This document shows positions 15,039 to 23,681 of a stretch of 37,992 bases of DNA, in pieces. Origin of the DNA: Pseudomonadales bacterium (lineage in GTDB: Bacteria > Pseudomonadota > Gammaproteobacteria > Pseudomonadales > Azotimanducaceae); contig JADHNJ010000022.1 of the NCBI GenBank assembly GCA_016779565.1, positions 1 to 37,992 on the forward strand, given 5' to 3'. Made by a program: the position numbers and the translations under genes. The notes beneath the pieces were generated by a model that saw nothing but the letters and a program-made list of their open reading frames with translations, had not been told where the DNA came from and searched no databases. How positions within the stretch are numbered: position 1 is the first letter of the stretch; the number at the start of each line of letters is the position of its first letter.

Positions 15039-16232
15039 TTAAGTTAGCTTCCAAAGATCAGACCTAAGCCTAACCGAGATCACCACTGCGAACATGGCTA
15101 GCGATGCAATCGCGAGTGCACTGCTCGGTCCAAACCAAGCGACTAAGTAGCCTGAGATTAGAGCGCCAATTGGCCCGGCTCCCATAAATGAAAAAGCGTA
15201 AAACGCCATCATTCTGCCTCGTTGATCCTCGGGAGAATGTTCTTGCATGATGGTGCGCGCCATCGTCATCGCAATGCCGCCACACATACCCCAAAAAAAC
15301 AAAATACCTGTTAAGAAGCTAAACGGTAAATCAAGCGCGGTTGCCGCTAGAACCAAAGCGCCGAGACCTTGCGCTGTGAGCAAAGCACGCCCCTTACGCG
15401 CGATGTCGCCGAATCGCAGGAGTATCATAATGGTCAGAAACAGTCCCAGAGAATTGGCAGCATTGACGATGGACATTTCGGTTGAAGAGCCTGAATAGAC
15501 TTCCCGTATGAGCAATGGAATAGTCACGATATAAGAACCCATAAAACAGATACCCATAGCGACATTTTGAAGTACAACGACTCGCATAGCGGAGGACGCT
15601 TTCACGCTGTTGAAGCCCTCGTAAATGGAGGCACCCAGTTGATGCAAGATACTAGATTGGGTCCGTGCGCTTTGGATCAGGGGTATCCTCAAGGTCTGAT
15701 AAGCAAAGACGCCGACGGTGAGTACCACGCTCTGTATGCTGAGCATGACGATGGCGCCCAAGGCGTCAGCTAGAGAGGCGATTAAGATGCCGATCATTTG
15801 TACCCCAAATTGAATAAGACTCACTTGAGCTACCCGACGTTGGATTTGGCCATCGGCCACCAAGGGTAGAATGCCATCCCGAGCAGGGGTCAAGATTGCT
15901 TGAGCACAGCCCATACATACAGCAAACAGCAAGAATTTCTCGTAGCTCAGTGATGTCAGCATCATGGAAACTGCTAGCCCTGCCGCAATAATTGCCGCTA
16001 GCGATTGGCCAATTAACGCAATGCGTCTGCCACCGTACTGATCGGCTATGCTGCCTCCGATCAACATAAATAAAGTACCGGGCAACAGATATGCCATCTG
16101 AGCAATACCTACTTTGTCGGGACTGGCGTTTAATACGATGGTCACCAGCCAGGCAAAGAGCACTGTTTGCATGCCGTAAGCCAAGAACCAAGCGCCAGTA
16201 GCGAAAAAGTAACTTGTAAGGGGTCTAATCAT
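15039..16232 (-). CDS. MFS transporter (EntS-like), second of a tandem pair
   Basis: I start at the ATG at 16232, which overlaps the upstream MFS gene by 8 bases; the longer frame to 16289 lies inside that gene. The 397-residue product has 12 predicted membrane segments and MFS loop motifs, including GGSIADQYGGRRIALIG between TM2 and TM3. It resembles the EntS-type exporter group. It is clearly paralogous to the MFS protein encoded at 35342: both share QTVL..WLV at the start, PARDG mid-way, and GMCG.AM.M.RT followed by a GxPIG...GY run near the end. Substrate unknown; probably an exporter. Confidence 0.87.
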   Translation of the reverse strand: MIRPLTSYFFATGAWFLAYGMQTVLFAWLVTIVLNASPDKVGIAQMAYLLPGTLFMLIGGSIADQYGGRRIALIGQSLAAIIAAGLAVSMMLTSLSYEKFLLFAVCMGCAQAILTPARDGILPLVADGQIQRRVAQVSLIQFGVQMIGILIASLADALGAIVMLSIQSVVLTVGVFAYQTLRIPLIQSARTQSSILHQLGASIYEGFNSVKASSAMRVVVLQNVAMGICFMGSYIVTIPLLIREVYSGSSTEMSIVNAANSLGLFLTIMILLRFGDIARKGRALLTAQGLGALVLAATALDLPFSFLTGILFFWGMCGGIAMTMARTIMQEHSPEDQRGRMMAFYAFSFMGAGPIGALISGYLVAWFGPSSALAIASLAMFAVVISVRLRSDLWKLT

Positions 16233-17478
16233 CCCGCGATTTCTCGATTTTTGTGAGTGTTTCTGGGACAAATACAGCCATAACCCCAAGACCTAGATAC
16301 CCAAGGGCCGCAGAGGCTAGAATACTGGGGCCCAAGCCAATACTGCCGGCAATCGCAGCGACTAAACTGGGGCCAACAAGTGAGCCAGCGTCACCAATGA
16401 GCCGCCACGTACCCAAAAAGGGACCTCTCTCGTTAACCGGAGCAAAATCTGTGCCCAGCGTCATATTGATGCCGCTACCGATGCCGTTGCCAGCGCCGGC
16501 GAAACAGGCTGCCAGGGTAAACATCAAGAGGCTATCGGTGAATGCAATCAAAAGCACGCCCGAGCTCAGTAATCCTAGACAGCCCATTCCGGCAACCCGC
16601 CTGCCATAGAGATCCATGATTAAGCCGGCAGCTGGAAACAACATCATGTCAATCGCAGCAGAAATCCCGACCACCATACCAATTTCAGCCGGATTTAGCC
16701 CGAGATAGGCACCCCACAAGGGGACCAGTAACGTCCGTGCGGCCCTTAGTAAGGTAAGTAGGAATACCACAGTCCCGGCTGTCATAAAGATCGTCTGATG
16801 GCGCTTGAGCAAGGCCCAAAGTGACTGGGACGACCTTTGGGGGCTTGCTTGGTCGTGCCGATGATCGGCGTTTATCGATCGTTGAGGCTGAGCGCGGGAT
16901 CTGATCGCCGTCAGTACTAAAATGGCGAGCGTGAGCCCTGAAAGGCCAGCAATAGCGACGAACGCTACGGTGTAACTGCTATGAAAGACTAGATACCCGC
17001 CGATGACAGGGCCTAGAAAGTTGCCTACTCGTTGCAAACCGGCCAGACTCGAAAGCGCCTGTCCACGAAAGGCGGTAGGCACCGAGTCACTGATGAACGT
17101 TAACCTAGCAAGTAACCAAGTGGCCATGGAAAGCCCGATAACGAAGGTGAATAGCGCAAGTTCAGCGAGGCCATCTGCAGATGCCGCACCTAGGCTCGCG
17201 GCGACCATTAGCCCGACGCCGACTCGCATCACCCAGGCATCACCCAGTTTCTGCGCAGCATAGCCTGCAGGAATGTCAGCAACCATGTTACCCAGGCCTC
17301 GGCAGGCAAAAATCATTGCCGCCGCCGCTGGAGAGCCACCCACCTCGAGCGCGTAAAGGGGTATCAGTAAAAGCGCGGCACCCTGGCAGATAGACATTAA
17401 AAACGACGGGAGATAGACAGGGATGAATAAGGATTGATACATCGCCCATCGAGAATCAGTGGTTTGGGGGTTAGTCAA
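16225..17478 (-). CDS. MFS transporter, first of a tandem pair
   Basis: A 417-residue twelve-helix MFS protein. The loop between TM2 and TM3 reads GYAAQKLGDAWVMRVG, and the second half has LIMDLYGRRVAGMGCLG at the matching place, the duplicated MFS signature. A hydrophilic central loop (RSRAQPQRSINADHRHDQ) joins the two halves. The start is a TTG at 17478 with GAGG about 10 bases upstream; an ATG at 17442 is possible. It is not close in sequence to its neighbour at 15039, so the pair is not a recent duplication. It probably heads an MFS-MFS-sirtuin operon. Substrate unknown. Confidence 0.87.
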   Translation of the reverse strand: MTNPQTTDSRWAMYQSLFIPVYLPSFLMSICQGAALLLIPLYALEVGGSPAAAAMIFACRGLGNMVADIPAGYAAQKLGDAWVMRVGVGLMVAASLGAASADGLAELALFTFVIGLSMATWLLARLTFISDSVPTAFRGQALSSLAGLQRVGNFLGPVIGGYLVFHSSYTVAFVAIAGLSGLTLAILVLTAIRSRAQPQRSINADHRHDQASPQRSSQSLWALLKRHQTIFMTAGTVVFLLTLLRAARTLLVPLWGAYLGLNPAEIGMVVGISAAIDMMLFPAAGLIMDLYGRRVAGMGCLGLLSSGVLLIAFTDSLLMFTLAACFAGAGNGIGSGINMTLGTDFAPVNERGPFLGTWRLIGDAGSLVGPSLVAAIAGSIGLGPSILASAALGYLGLGVMAVFVPETLTKIEKSRDD

Positions 17479-17644
17479 TTAGCGGGCCTCGCGAGGGGCT
17501 GTTATATCGTGCCTTCTGGTTGCTTGCAACACACTGAGGCTTGAAAGGCGATACGAGCAGGGAAAGGGGCTCTGCGTATCAACTAACCGAAAGGTGTCTT
17601 GAGGTGGCGTCAAGATGAGACTGGCTGAGGCCCCGGTTTAGCGG

Positions 17645-17827
17645 TTAGGCAGCTTGATCGACCGCTTCTTTTGAGGGGAGGGGTTCGCTTAGACTGACAG
17701 GGTCTTCTTGAGCGTTACTCGCGGTTTCCGTGTCAAAATAACCGTTCAGAAGATTGACGACCTCTGGATCAAACGGACCAGGATTGAAAGGGCTGAAGTG
17801 CGCGGCCAAAGCAAGCAAACGAAGCAT
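17645..17827 (-). CDS. hypothetical small protein (60 aa)
   Basis: A 60-residue frame with an ATG start. The first 30 residues (LALAAHFSPFNPGPFDPEVV, then NLLNGYFDT) look protein-like, while the tail is acidic and low in hydrophobic residues. No Shine-Dalgarno sequence is visible. It stands alone in a 680-bp gap between the MFS operon and the histidine kinase gene. I recognise no family and the call may be wrong. Confidence 0.35.
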   Translation of the reverse strand: MLRLLALAAHFSPFNPGPFDPEVVNLLNGYFDTETASNAQEDPVSLSEPLPSKEAVDQAA

Positions 17828-18159
17828 GAGAGTTAGTTCTGAGAAGTTCGACCGCTTTTACGCAGATATCAGCGTGATAGATTAATGCCTGCCAGTGTAG
17901 GCGCCAAGTCGCGATTCGACAGCGTTTGTCAGGCGCACCTTTCGCTCGCCGGTGTAAGGCGCTGTTTGATGAACCTGCTCTAGGTCAAAAATGGCGCAAA
18001 CAAAAATGGCGCAAGCATGGTTATCCCTGAGGCGTCGAGAAACCCTCGGCAGCTCTGCCCCATTCCCAGTGGTGAAGAAGGTTAAGACCTGCGAGCCTCA
18101 AAATAATAGTGAAATAATCTTCTGTCTGAGGCTGAAGCTTACGTGAGACTCACACTTGC
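17828..18159. other. 332-bp intergenic region downstream of the histidine kinase gene
   Basis: No convincing gene on either strand. It contains two adjacent 14-bp direct repeats (17986-18014) and an inverted repeat AGCCTCA (18094-18100) / TGAGGCT (18127-18133) with a 26-base AT-rich loop. The inverted repeat could form a hairpin in the kinase transcript but has no T-run after it. Confidence 0.5.
17986..18014. repeat. 14-bp direct repeat, 15-bp period
   Basis: CAAAAATGGCGCAA occurs at 17986-17999 and again at 18001-18014, separated by one base. Both copies are exact. They lie in a non-coding gap. A replication-slippage duplication or a binding-site pair are both possible. Confidence 0.7.
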
Positions 18160-19431
18160 TTAACGCGCCGGGAGTCTCGCTGGAAAAACCAGCTGAATGC
18201 AAGCGGGTTGGTCAATGCCAGCTATCAGCTCGAGTTTGCCCCCAAGTCGCTCAGCGAGTGTCTTGGCCGCTGCAAGACCATGTGTTCGTCGTGCTCGATC
18301 ATCGTCCAAATTTAATTTGGTATCAAAGTTGGGATCGAATACCTGCTGTTGATAGGATAAAGAGACCAAGAAGTGTGGGTTCGTAAGAATCATGATAAGC
18401 CCAAGTTCTTGGTCAAGCTCACCCAGCAATACCTCGAGTTTAATTTGACGGTTAGCGCTTAATGCCAAGGCATGGATAAATAATGTCAGCAGAACTTGCT
18501 GCATACCTTGTGCTCTAACACTAAGGTACCTAGGTAGTTCATCAGCTGTGATCAAGATTTCTCCCTCGGATCTGGCGCATGCCTGCCCGCTGGTGCTCTC
18601 AATGAATTCTAAAATGTCGATCTCTAAGGCGTTTTTGTCAGCGGGCGAATCGGTTGGGCTTAGCCAAGCGAGCAGACTATCTACGGTATAGTTTAATTCC
18701 TCAGCAGCCCGCTGCACGATTCTGAGAGGCTCCAATGCAGTGGGATCTTGTGTGTCCTCAAGCAGTATATGCGTCATTCCGATAATTGCATTGAGTGGGG
18801 TTTTTAGGTCGTGGCTGAGCCGACTTGCGACAGAGACCTCATCGAGTCCTTGAGCTTTTTGCGCCTTTAGATCACGTTGCTTTTGAAAAATTGCGGCTTT
18901 CAAGGTTGCATCCGTTTGGTCTACCTCTTCGCGTCTAATGAGCTCGGCCAATCGCGCCGCCGTCATATTGGCAATAGTCGTCAGAAATGTTTCATCAGCC
19001 TCGCTAAAGAAATTGGCGTCCTGATGCTCAGAATCGATCACACCTAAGGTTCTGCCCTCAAAAATGATGGGTACCGAGAGTTCTGAAAGTCTCGAGGCGT
19101 CATCAAGGATATAGCGAGGATCAAGCGCAGCATCTGATATCCGCAGACTTTTTTGTAAAAGTGCAGCGGTACCGACGATGCCATAGCCTAAAGGGATTTC
19201 GATTGGGTCCTTAATGGCTCTGCCAGGAAGTTGCTTGTCACCATAGGCTGCTCGCTGCAGCAAAGCGTCTTGACCGCTTGGTAAGAGGTAAACAACGCAA
19301 TCGTCAAAGCCAAGGGCTGCCACGACCTGATCGATAATGAGCCAAAGTACATCGTCAGTAGACGACTGTTCGATAAGCCTAGCGGCGAAGCCCGACAACA
19401 GGTTAAGTTGCGTATCTGCCTTTGTCTTCAC
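18160..19431 (-). CDS. GAF-domain sensor histidine kinase with degenerate ATPase domain
   Basis: A soluble 423-residue protein, GTG start at 19431. Residues about 15-165 are a GAF domain (VVAALGFDDCVVYLL, PLGYGIVGTAAL, EGRTLGVIDSEH). A coiled linker leads to a HisKA segment with the H-box LSHDLKTPLNAIIG and phospho-acceptor His207. The catalytic domain is badly altered. In the N-box the conserved Asn is replaced by His320 (LLTLFIHALAL), and the D-box DxGxG is absent; the aligned stretch reads MILTNPHFLV. Only a G2-like GLAAAKTLAERLGGKLEL remains. It may be a pseudokinase, a phosphatase or a phosphotransfer partner. It follows the LLM gene by 45 bases. No response regulator is adjacent. Confidence 0.8.
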   Translation of the reverse strand: MKTKADTQLNLLSGFAARLIEQSSTDDVLWLIIDQVVAALGFDDCVVYLLPSGQDALLQRAAYGDKQLPGRAIKDPIEIPLGYGIVGTAALLQKSLRISDAALDPRYILDDASRLSELSVPIIFEGRTLGVIDSEHQDANFFSEADETFLTTIANMTAARLAELIRREEVDQTDATLKAAIFQKQRDLKAQKAQGLDEVSVASRLSHDLKTPLNAIIGMTHILLEDTQDPTALEPLRIVQRAAEELNYTVDSLLAWLSPTDSPADKNALEIDILEFIESTSGQACARSEGEILITADELPRYLSVRAQGMQQVLLTLFIHALALSANRQIKLEVLLGELDQELGLIMILTNPHFLVSLSYQQQVFDPNFDTKLNLDDDRARRTHGLAAAKTLAERLGGKLELIAGIDQPACIQLVFPARLPAR

Positions 19432-19476
19432 GGCGAGTCTTTCAATGCCACTAAATCAGATGCCCAGCCAGCTAAT

Positions 19477-20526
19477 TTATATGGTCTCGATCAGATTTTT
19501 TAGATTGTCACAATGGGCAACACGCTCTTGACTGGTTGTGCCTAAGAACGAGACATTCAGTGAGGTTACACCATGCGCTTTCAAAGAGACCAATCGATCC
19601 TTAACAAAGCCTTTAGAGCCGACCAAGGATGTCGCGTCGAGATAGGATTGCGGTATCGCTGCTTCTGCCTCTGATTTTCGACCGGATAAGTAAAGTGACT
19701 GAATCGCTTCGGCTTCGGCTTCGTAACCATATTTTCTAAAGACTTGGTTATAAAAGTTTTTCTCCTTGGCACCCATACCGCCGACGTACAGGGCGATCCC
19801 CGAGCGTGACATGTCTCGGTAAGACTCAAGGTTGTCGCCAATGGCTACCGCACCGCCGGCATAGATATCAAGGGGGGGGCGACCAGGGTCGCGCTTGCTT
19901 TGCCCGCGTCTTAGAGCATCACCCCAAACGGCATCGGCACCCTCCGCCATAAAAAATGCGGGTAACCAAGCGTCGGCAAGTTCTGCCGTCATTTCAACAC
20001 TTTTTTCACCCAGCGTTGCTAGGGCAATTGGAATCTCCTCTCGGTAGGGGTGATTAATTATTTTGAGCGGGATCCCAAGACCAGTGCCCTGATCTTTAGG
20101 TAAGGGAATTTGATATTTTTTACCGGAATATTCCAGCTTATGCTCTCGGCGCCAGATATCTCTGCAGATTTCGACAATCTCTCGGATCCGGGTGACCGGG
20201 GCATCGTAAGCAACGCCGTGGAATCCCTCAATGACTTGCGGGCCGGAAGCACCAAGGCCCAGCATGCAGCGCCCATCAGACAGTTCATCGATGCCAGCCG
20301 CGGTCATCGCGAGCAATGAAGGTGTTCTGCTATAGATGTTTAAAATTCCGCTGGCGATGGTCAAGCGATTGGTTTTAGCCGCGAGATAACCCATGGCGCT
20401 AACAGCGTCAAAAGAATAGGCCTCTGGAACCCAAACGACATCAAGACCGGCTTTTTCAAGCTCAATTATTTCCTGGCTTGCCCCTCCAAACCCATGGGCG
20501 TAGCTCATTAAAGTTGAAATTTTCAT
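19477..20526 (-). CDS. LLM-class (luciferase-like) F420/FMN-dependent oxidoreductase
   Basis: A 349-residue TIM-barrel protein of the luciferase-like monooxygenase class. It has LDVVWVPEAYSFDAV, TNRLTIASGILNIYSR, GRCMLGLGASGPQVIEG and GEKSVEMTAELADAWLP, the pattern of the F420-dependent branch that is abundant in actinobacteria and also found in marine proteobacteria. Cofactor (F420 or FMN) cannot be settled from sequence. The start is well supported: AAGGA 8 bases before the ATG. It lies 22 bases downstream of the MATE gene and upstream of the kinase, all on the minus strand. Confidence 0.87.
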   Translation of the reverse strand: MKISTLMSYAHGFGGASQEIIELEKAGLDVVWVPEAYSFDAVSAMGYLAAKTNRLTIASGILNIYSRTPSLLAMTAAGIDELSDGRCMLGLGASGPQVIEGFHGVAYDAPVTRIREIVEICRDIWRREHKLEYSGKKYQIPLPKDQGTGLGIPLKIINHPYREEIPIALATLGEKSVEMTAELADAWLPAFFMAEGADAVWGDALRRGQSKRDPGRPPLDIYAGGAVAIGDNLESYRDMSRSGIALYVGGMGAKEKNFYNQVFRKYGYEAEAEAIQSLYLSGRKSEAEAAIPQSYLDATSLVGSKGFVKDRLVSLKAHGVTSLNVSFLGTTSQERVAHCDNLKNLIETI

Positions 20527-20548
20527 AGACGAATTCCTTTGTGATCAC

Positions 20549-21862
20549 TTATCGCTGGTTAAATTGATATAACTCATTGTGGTGATAGGCCAACGATCCT
20601 GCTCTAGCCACATAGTAAATCATGAGCGCTAGCCAAAGACCATGGTTATACAGGTTTTGGGTAAAAAACCAGGCCAGCAAATAAATGAGCAGCGAAACAA
20701 GCATGGCATTGCGCATTGCTCGGGTCTTTGTCGCGCCAATAAATAATCCATCGTAGATGTACGCCGCGAATGAAATCAAGGGCGTGAGCAACATCCAAAG
20801 CGCATAATCGTTCGCGAGATCTACGATGGTCTGGTTTGAAGTTAACGCGTTGAGCGTAGGTGCTTGGATAAACACAAAGCAAAGTGTTAATAGGGTGGCA
20901 ACCCCAAGCCCGGCAACAAATGCTGACCTGATGATAGCGGTAACCTCGCTCCGCTTGGCGCGCCCATGTGCCTCGCCCATGAGCGACTCGCTGGCGATCG
21001 CGAAACCGTCGATGAAAAAAGCGGAAAAGGCAACGAATTGCATCAGCAAAAGATTCGCTGCGAGATAATCATCGCCGAGCCTCGCACCTCGGTCTGTGAA
21101 CCACGCAAAAGCAAAAATGATACTCAAAGTGCGAATCATGATGTCGCGATTTACGGCAATCAGCTTTTTGATGGCAACGAAGTTGAAAAGCCTTTCAATG
21201 ACAAGGCCCTCACCATCGCGCCTAGAGGCTGCAGTTAACCAGCGATAGGCGACGATTAGCGTGATCAACTCTGCGGAAACCGTTCCTGCAGCGACGCCGC
21301 CGACGCCGTAATCGAGACCAACCACAAAGATAAGGTCAAGCACAATATTGCTGCTATTGAGAAAAATCTGGAGAGCTAACACTTGACCGGTTCTTTGCTG
21401 GCCCAGCAGATAGCCCATCACGCCAAGGAGCATTAAATGAACTGGAGCGCCCCATATTCGAATCTCGTAGTAGGTTGAGGCCGATCTTTCCACGGCCTCG
21501 CTGGCACCCGTTAAGTGAAAAACGAGTAGTTGTAATGGAATCTGAATAAGCCAAAGCAGACCGCCTAGAGCGACTGCTAGTAACAGCGAGCGACCTAAAA
21601 TGTCGTTGGCGGCTCTTAAATCTGAGCGACCTCGTGCCTGGGCAACTAGGGCCGTGGTTCCCATTCGCAGAAAACCAAATCCCCAGAAAATAAAATTAAA
21701 AATCATGGTTGCGAGCGCCAGTGCGGCGAGCAACGTAGCGTCTCCCAGATGACCAATGACGGCCGTATCAACGAGACCGAGCAGCGGGCTGGCTAAATTG
21801 GCTAAGATAATAGGGGCGGCCAGGCGGGACAGCTTGCCTAAGGTAAGCGAATGAAGACTCAT
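20549..21862 (-). CDS. MATE family efflux transporter, DinF type
   Basis: I start at the ATG at 21862 (MSLHSLTLGKLSRLAAPII), giving 437 residues; the frame runs on to 21988 but there overlaps the ynjF gene. Twelve membrane helices are expected. The first is followed by ASPLLGLVDTAVIGHLGD, the DinF-type signature with the Asp in TM1 used for cation coupling. The protein should export cationic or other small molecules with proton or sodium antiport. It is 53 bases downstream of ynjF and 22 bases upstream of the LLM gene, so it is probably co-transcribed with both. Confidence 0.9.
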   Translation of the reverse strand: MSLHSLTLGKLSRLAAPIILANLASPLLGLVDTAVIGHLGDATLLAALALATMIFNFIFWGFGFLRMGTTALVAQARGRSDLRAANDILGRSLLLAVALGGLLWLIQIPLQLLVFHLTGASEAVERSASTYYEIRIWGAPVHLMLLGVMGYLLGQQRTGQVLALQIFLNSSNIVLDLIFVVGLDYGVGGVAAGTVSAELITLIVAYRWLTAASRRDGEGLVIERLFNFVAIKKLIAVNRDIMIRTLSIIFAFAWFTDRGARLGDDYLAANLLLMQFVAFSAFFIDGFAIASESLMGEAHGRAKRSEVTAIIRSAFVAGLGVATLLTLCFVFIQAPTLNALTSNQTIVDLANDYALWMLLTPLISFAAYIYDGLFIGATKTRAMRNAMLVSLLIYLLAWFFTQNLYNHGLWLALMIYYVARAGSLAYHHNELYQFNQR

Positions 21863-21915
21863 ACTGGGACTACCGCTGACGTGCTGATTGAAGGTTCGCG
21901 CAAAGTATCCTGAGC

Positions 21916-22536
21916 CTAACGACCACGACCGGGCTCGGAGAGATAGCGATAGCTCAATCGAATACGTTGAGCGGTTGTAATCCAACACAAAATGCCAAAT
22001 ACCAAAGCAAAGACTTGAAACCCGCTGGGGAACATTAGAATCAGGGCGATAAAGAGCATGGTTTCAAAGCCCTCGGTCAGACCAGCTAAATAGTAAAAGC
22101 CTTTGGTATTTTGGTCATTCGAAACTGTTGGGGCATCGTTGGCAAAGATTGCCATTGCCAAAAAACTGCTGCCTGTGCCGATAAAACTGAAAATCGTAAA
22201 GGCCGCAACCAACCCCACTTCAGGGCGTTCAACGGCGCAGGCAAAGACGATACCCGAATAAATAATGAAATCGAACACAATATCCAGATAGGCGCCTGCC
22301 TGACTTGGTTTGCCAAGACGCGCCAAGGCACCATCCAAGCCATCGAGTAGGCGGTTGGTCAAAAAAAGCAAAAGACCGAGTAGGAATGACCCAAACATGA
22401 TCGCAACCATTGCCGCCAGGCCAATGACAAACCCCACCACGGTCAGTTGGTTTGGCGTTAGTCCAAGGCCCTTTAAGAAAACGGCTGCTTGCATGAGCCA
22501 GGGGTCTATTTTAGGGCGCAGCGCATTATCCAGCAT
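21916..22536 (-). CDS. ynjF: YnjF-like CDP-alcohol phosphatidyltransferase
   Basis: The ATG at 22536 is preferred to ATG 22569 or TTG 22581: AAGGA lies about 9 bases upstream and the product then begins MLDNALRPKI, which lines up with the N-terminus of E. coli YnjF as I remember it. The 206-residue protein has the catalytic motif D65-G-L-D68-G69-A-L-A72-R73...G81-x3-D85-x3-D89, with seven residues between AR and G where eight is usual; YnjF shares that. Later segments FIGTGSSFLAMAIFA and GLTEGFETMLF also match YnjF. Product unknown, even in E. coli. First gene of the ynjF-MATE-LLM-kinase run. Confidence 0.85.
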   Translation of the reverse strand: MLDNALRPKIDPWLMQAAVFLKGLGLTPNQLTVVGFVIGLAAMVAIMFGSFLLGLLLFLTNRLLDGLDGALARLGKPSQAGAYLDIVFDFIIYSGIVFACAVERPEVGLVAAFTIFSFIGTGSSFLAMAIFANDAPTVSNDQNTKGFYYLAGLTEGFETMLFIALILMFPSGFQVFALVFGILCWITTAQRIRLSYRYLSEPGRGR

Positions 22537-22625
22537 CGCAAAATGTCCTTGATTATGTGCGACTGTCATAATTAGCGCCAACGCTGGTATTAAGCGTTAG
22601 GCCAATAGGCTGTTAAGATTACGCC

Positions 22626-23681
22626 ATGGATTATCTCATTGGTACCTACACGATAGATACTAAGGCAAAAGGCCTTTATCGGATAAGAGCAACCACTGAT
22701 GGTTTGCCGAGGTGCAATGACGAAGCGATCGCCTTGACTAACCCATCGTTTCTGATCCGCCATCCAACGCTTGCAATGATCTATGTCGTATGTGAGATCG
22801 GAACAACACCCGGCGGTATTTTGGTTGCGTTAAGGCTGGATGAGGCTGGAGACTGGCAGCAGACTCAGGAAGTTTCGACCCATGGGCTAGACCCTTGCCA
22901 CCTCGCTATCTCTCCCGATGGTCAATGGCTTGCAATCAGTCATTACAGTAACGGCAGTTTTTTGCTGTTAGGTCTGGACGAACAGGGCGCAATCGGATCA
23001 CGTAGTTGGTTGACGAGTCATGCAGCTAGGTATCTGAAGGTTAAATCTCGGGATGGTCGTAAGCATCCAAGGCAGCAGGCTGCTCACGTGCATGCCGCTT
23101 ACTTTCTTGACACTAAGCGTTTGCTGGTCTGTGACTTGGGCACAGATGAAGTCGTGTTATATAGCCTACCTATGGAGGAATCGGCATCTGTCATTGAGCT
23201 CGGCGCCTGGTCTTTACCGCCTGGTTCTGGACCCAGGCACGCGGCGCTCAGTGTGGATGGTCAGCAAATCTATGTCGTCGCGGAATTGTCCAATGAGGTG
23301 TTCCGCTTAAAAATGGAAAAAAATGGCACCCTGTCTACACGTAATATGGGGAGCTGCTTACCCCCGGGCAGGCAAGGTTTTAGCGAAGCGGCAGAAATTC
23401 ACTTAGATGAAGCTCGGTCATCGGTATGGGTCAGTAACCGCGGTTTAGACAGTGTGGTGCAAATTCCCCTGACAAGTCAGGCACGACGTTCAGGCAATGT
23501 TGCTTGGCAGTGTGGTGCCCATCCTAGGCATTTCTGGATGGATGCATCGGTGCTCGTGATCGCGGCTCGAGATGATCATGTCGTGCAATTTATTCCTCGC
23601 GATACAAGTGGCAGATTGTTGTTATCGCGCCAGATGAACGTTGAGGTGCCATCACCGGTTTGTATCTTGCCGCTAACCTAA
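22626..23681 (+). CDS. lactonase family protein (YbhE/Pgl-like seven-bladed propeller)
   Basis: A 351-residue beta-propeller of the lactonase family. It begins YLIGTYTIDTKAKGLYRI and contains NPSFLIRHP, GLDPCHLAISPDGQWLAISHY and the conserved AHVHAAYFLD and GSGPRHAALSVDGQQIYVV, ending with GAHPRHFWMD. Members include 6-phosphogluconolactonase of the YbhE type and fungal-type carboxy-cis,cis-muconate cyclase relatives. No signal peptide is present, so cytoplasmic. The ATG is 45 bases from the divergent TTG frame of ynjF. Its stop overlaps the convergent ABC gene by 4 bases. Confidence 0.87.
   Translation: MDYLIGTYTIDTKAKGLYRIRATTDGLPRCNDEAIALTNPSFLIRHPTLAMIYVVCEIGTTPGGILVALRLDEAGDWQQTQEVSTHGLDPCHLAISPDGQWLAISHYSNGSFLLLGLDEQGAIGSRSWLTSHAARYLKVKSRDGRKHPRQQAAHVHAAYFLDTKRLLVCDLGTDEVVLYSLPMEESASVIELGAWSLPPGSGPRHAALSVDGQQIYVVAELSNEVFRLKMEKNGTLSTRNMGSCLPPGRQGFSEAAEIHLDEARSSVWVSNRGLDSVVQIPLTSQARRSGNVAWQCGAHPRHFWMDASVLVIAARDDHVVQFIPRDTSGRLLLSRQMNVEVPSPVCILPLT

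Noticed and set aside
18094..18133. Inverted repeat AGCCTCA/TGAGGCT as a terminator of the kinase operon
   Set aside because: 26-base loop and no T-run on the transcript side.
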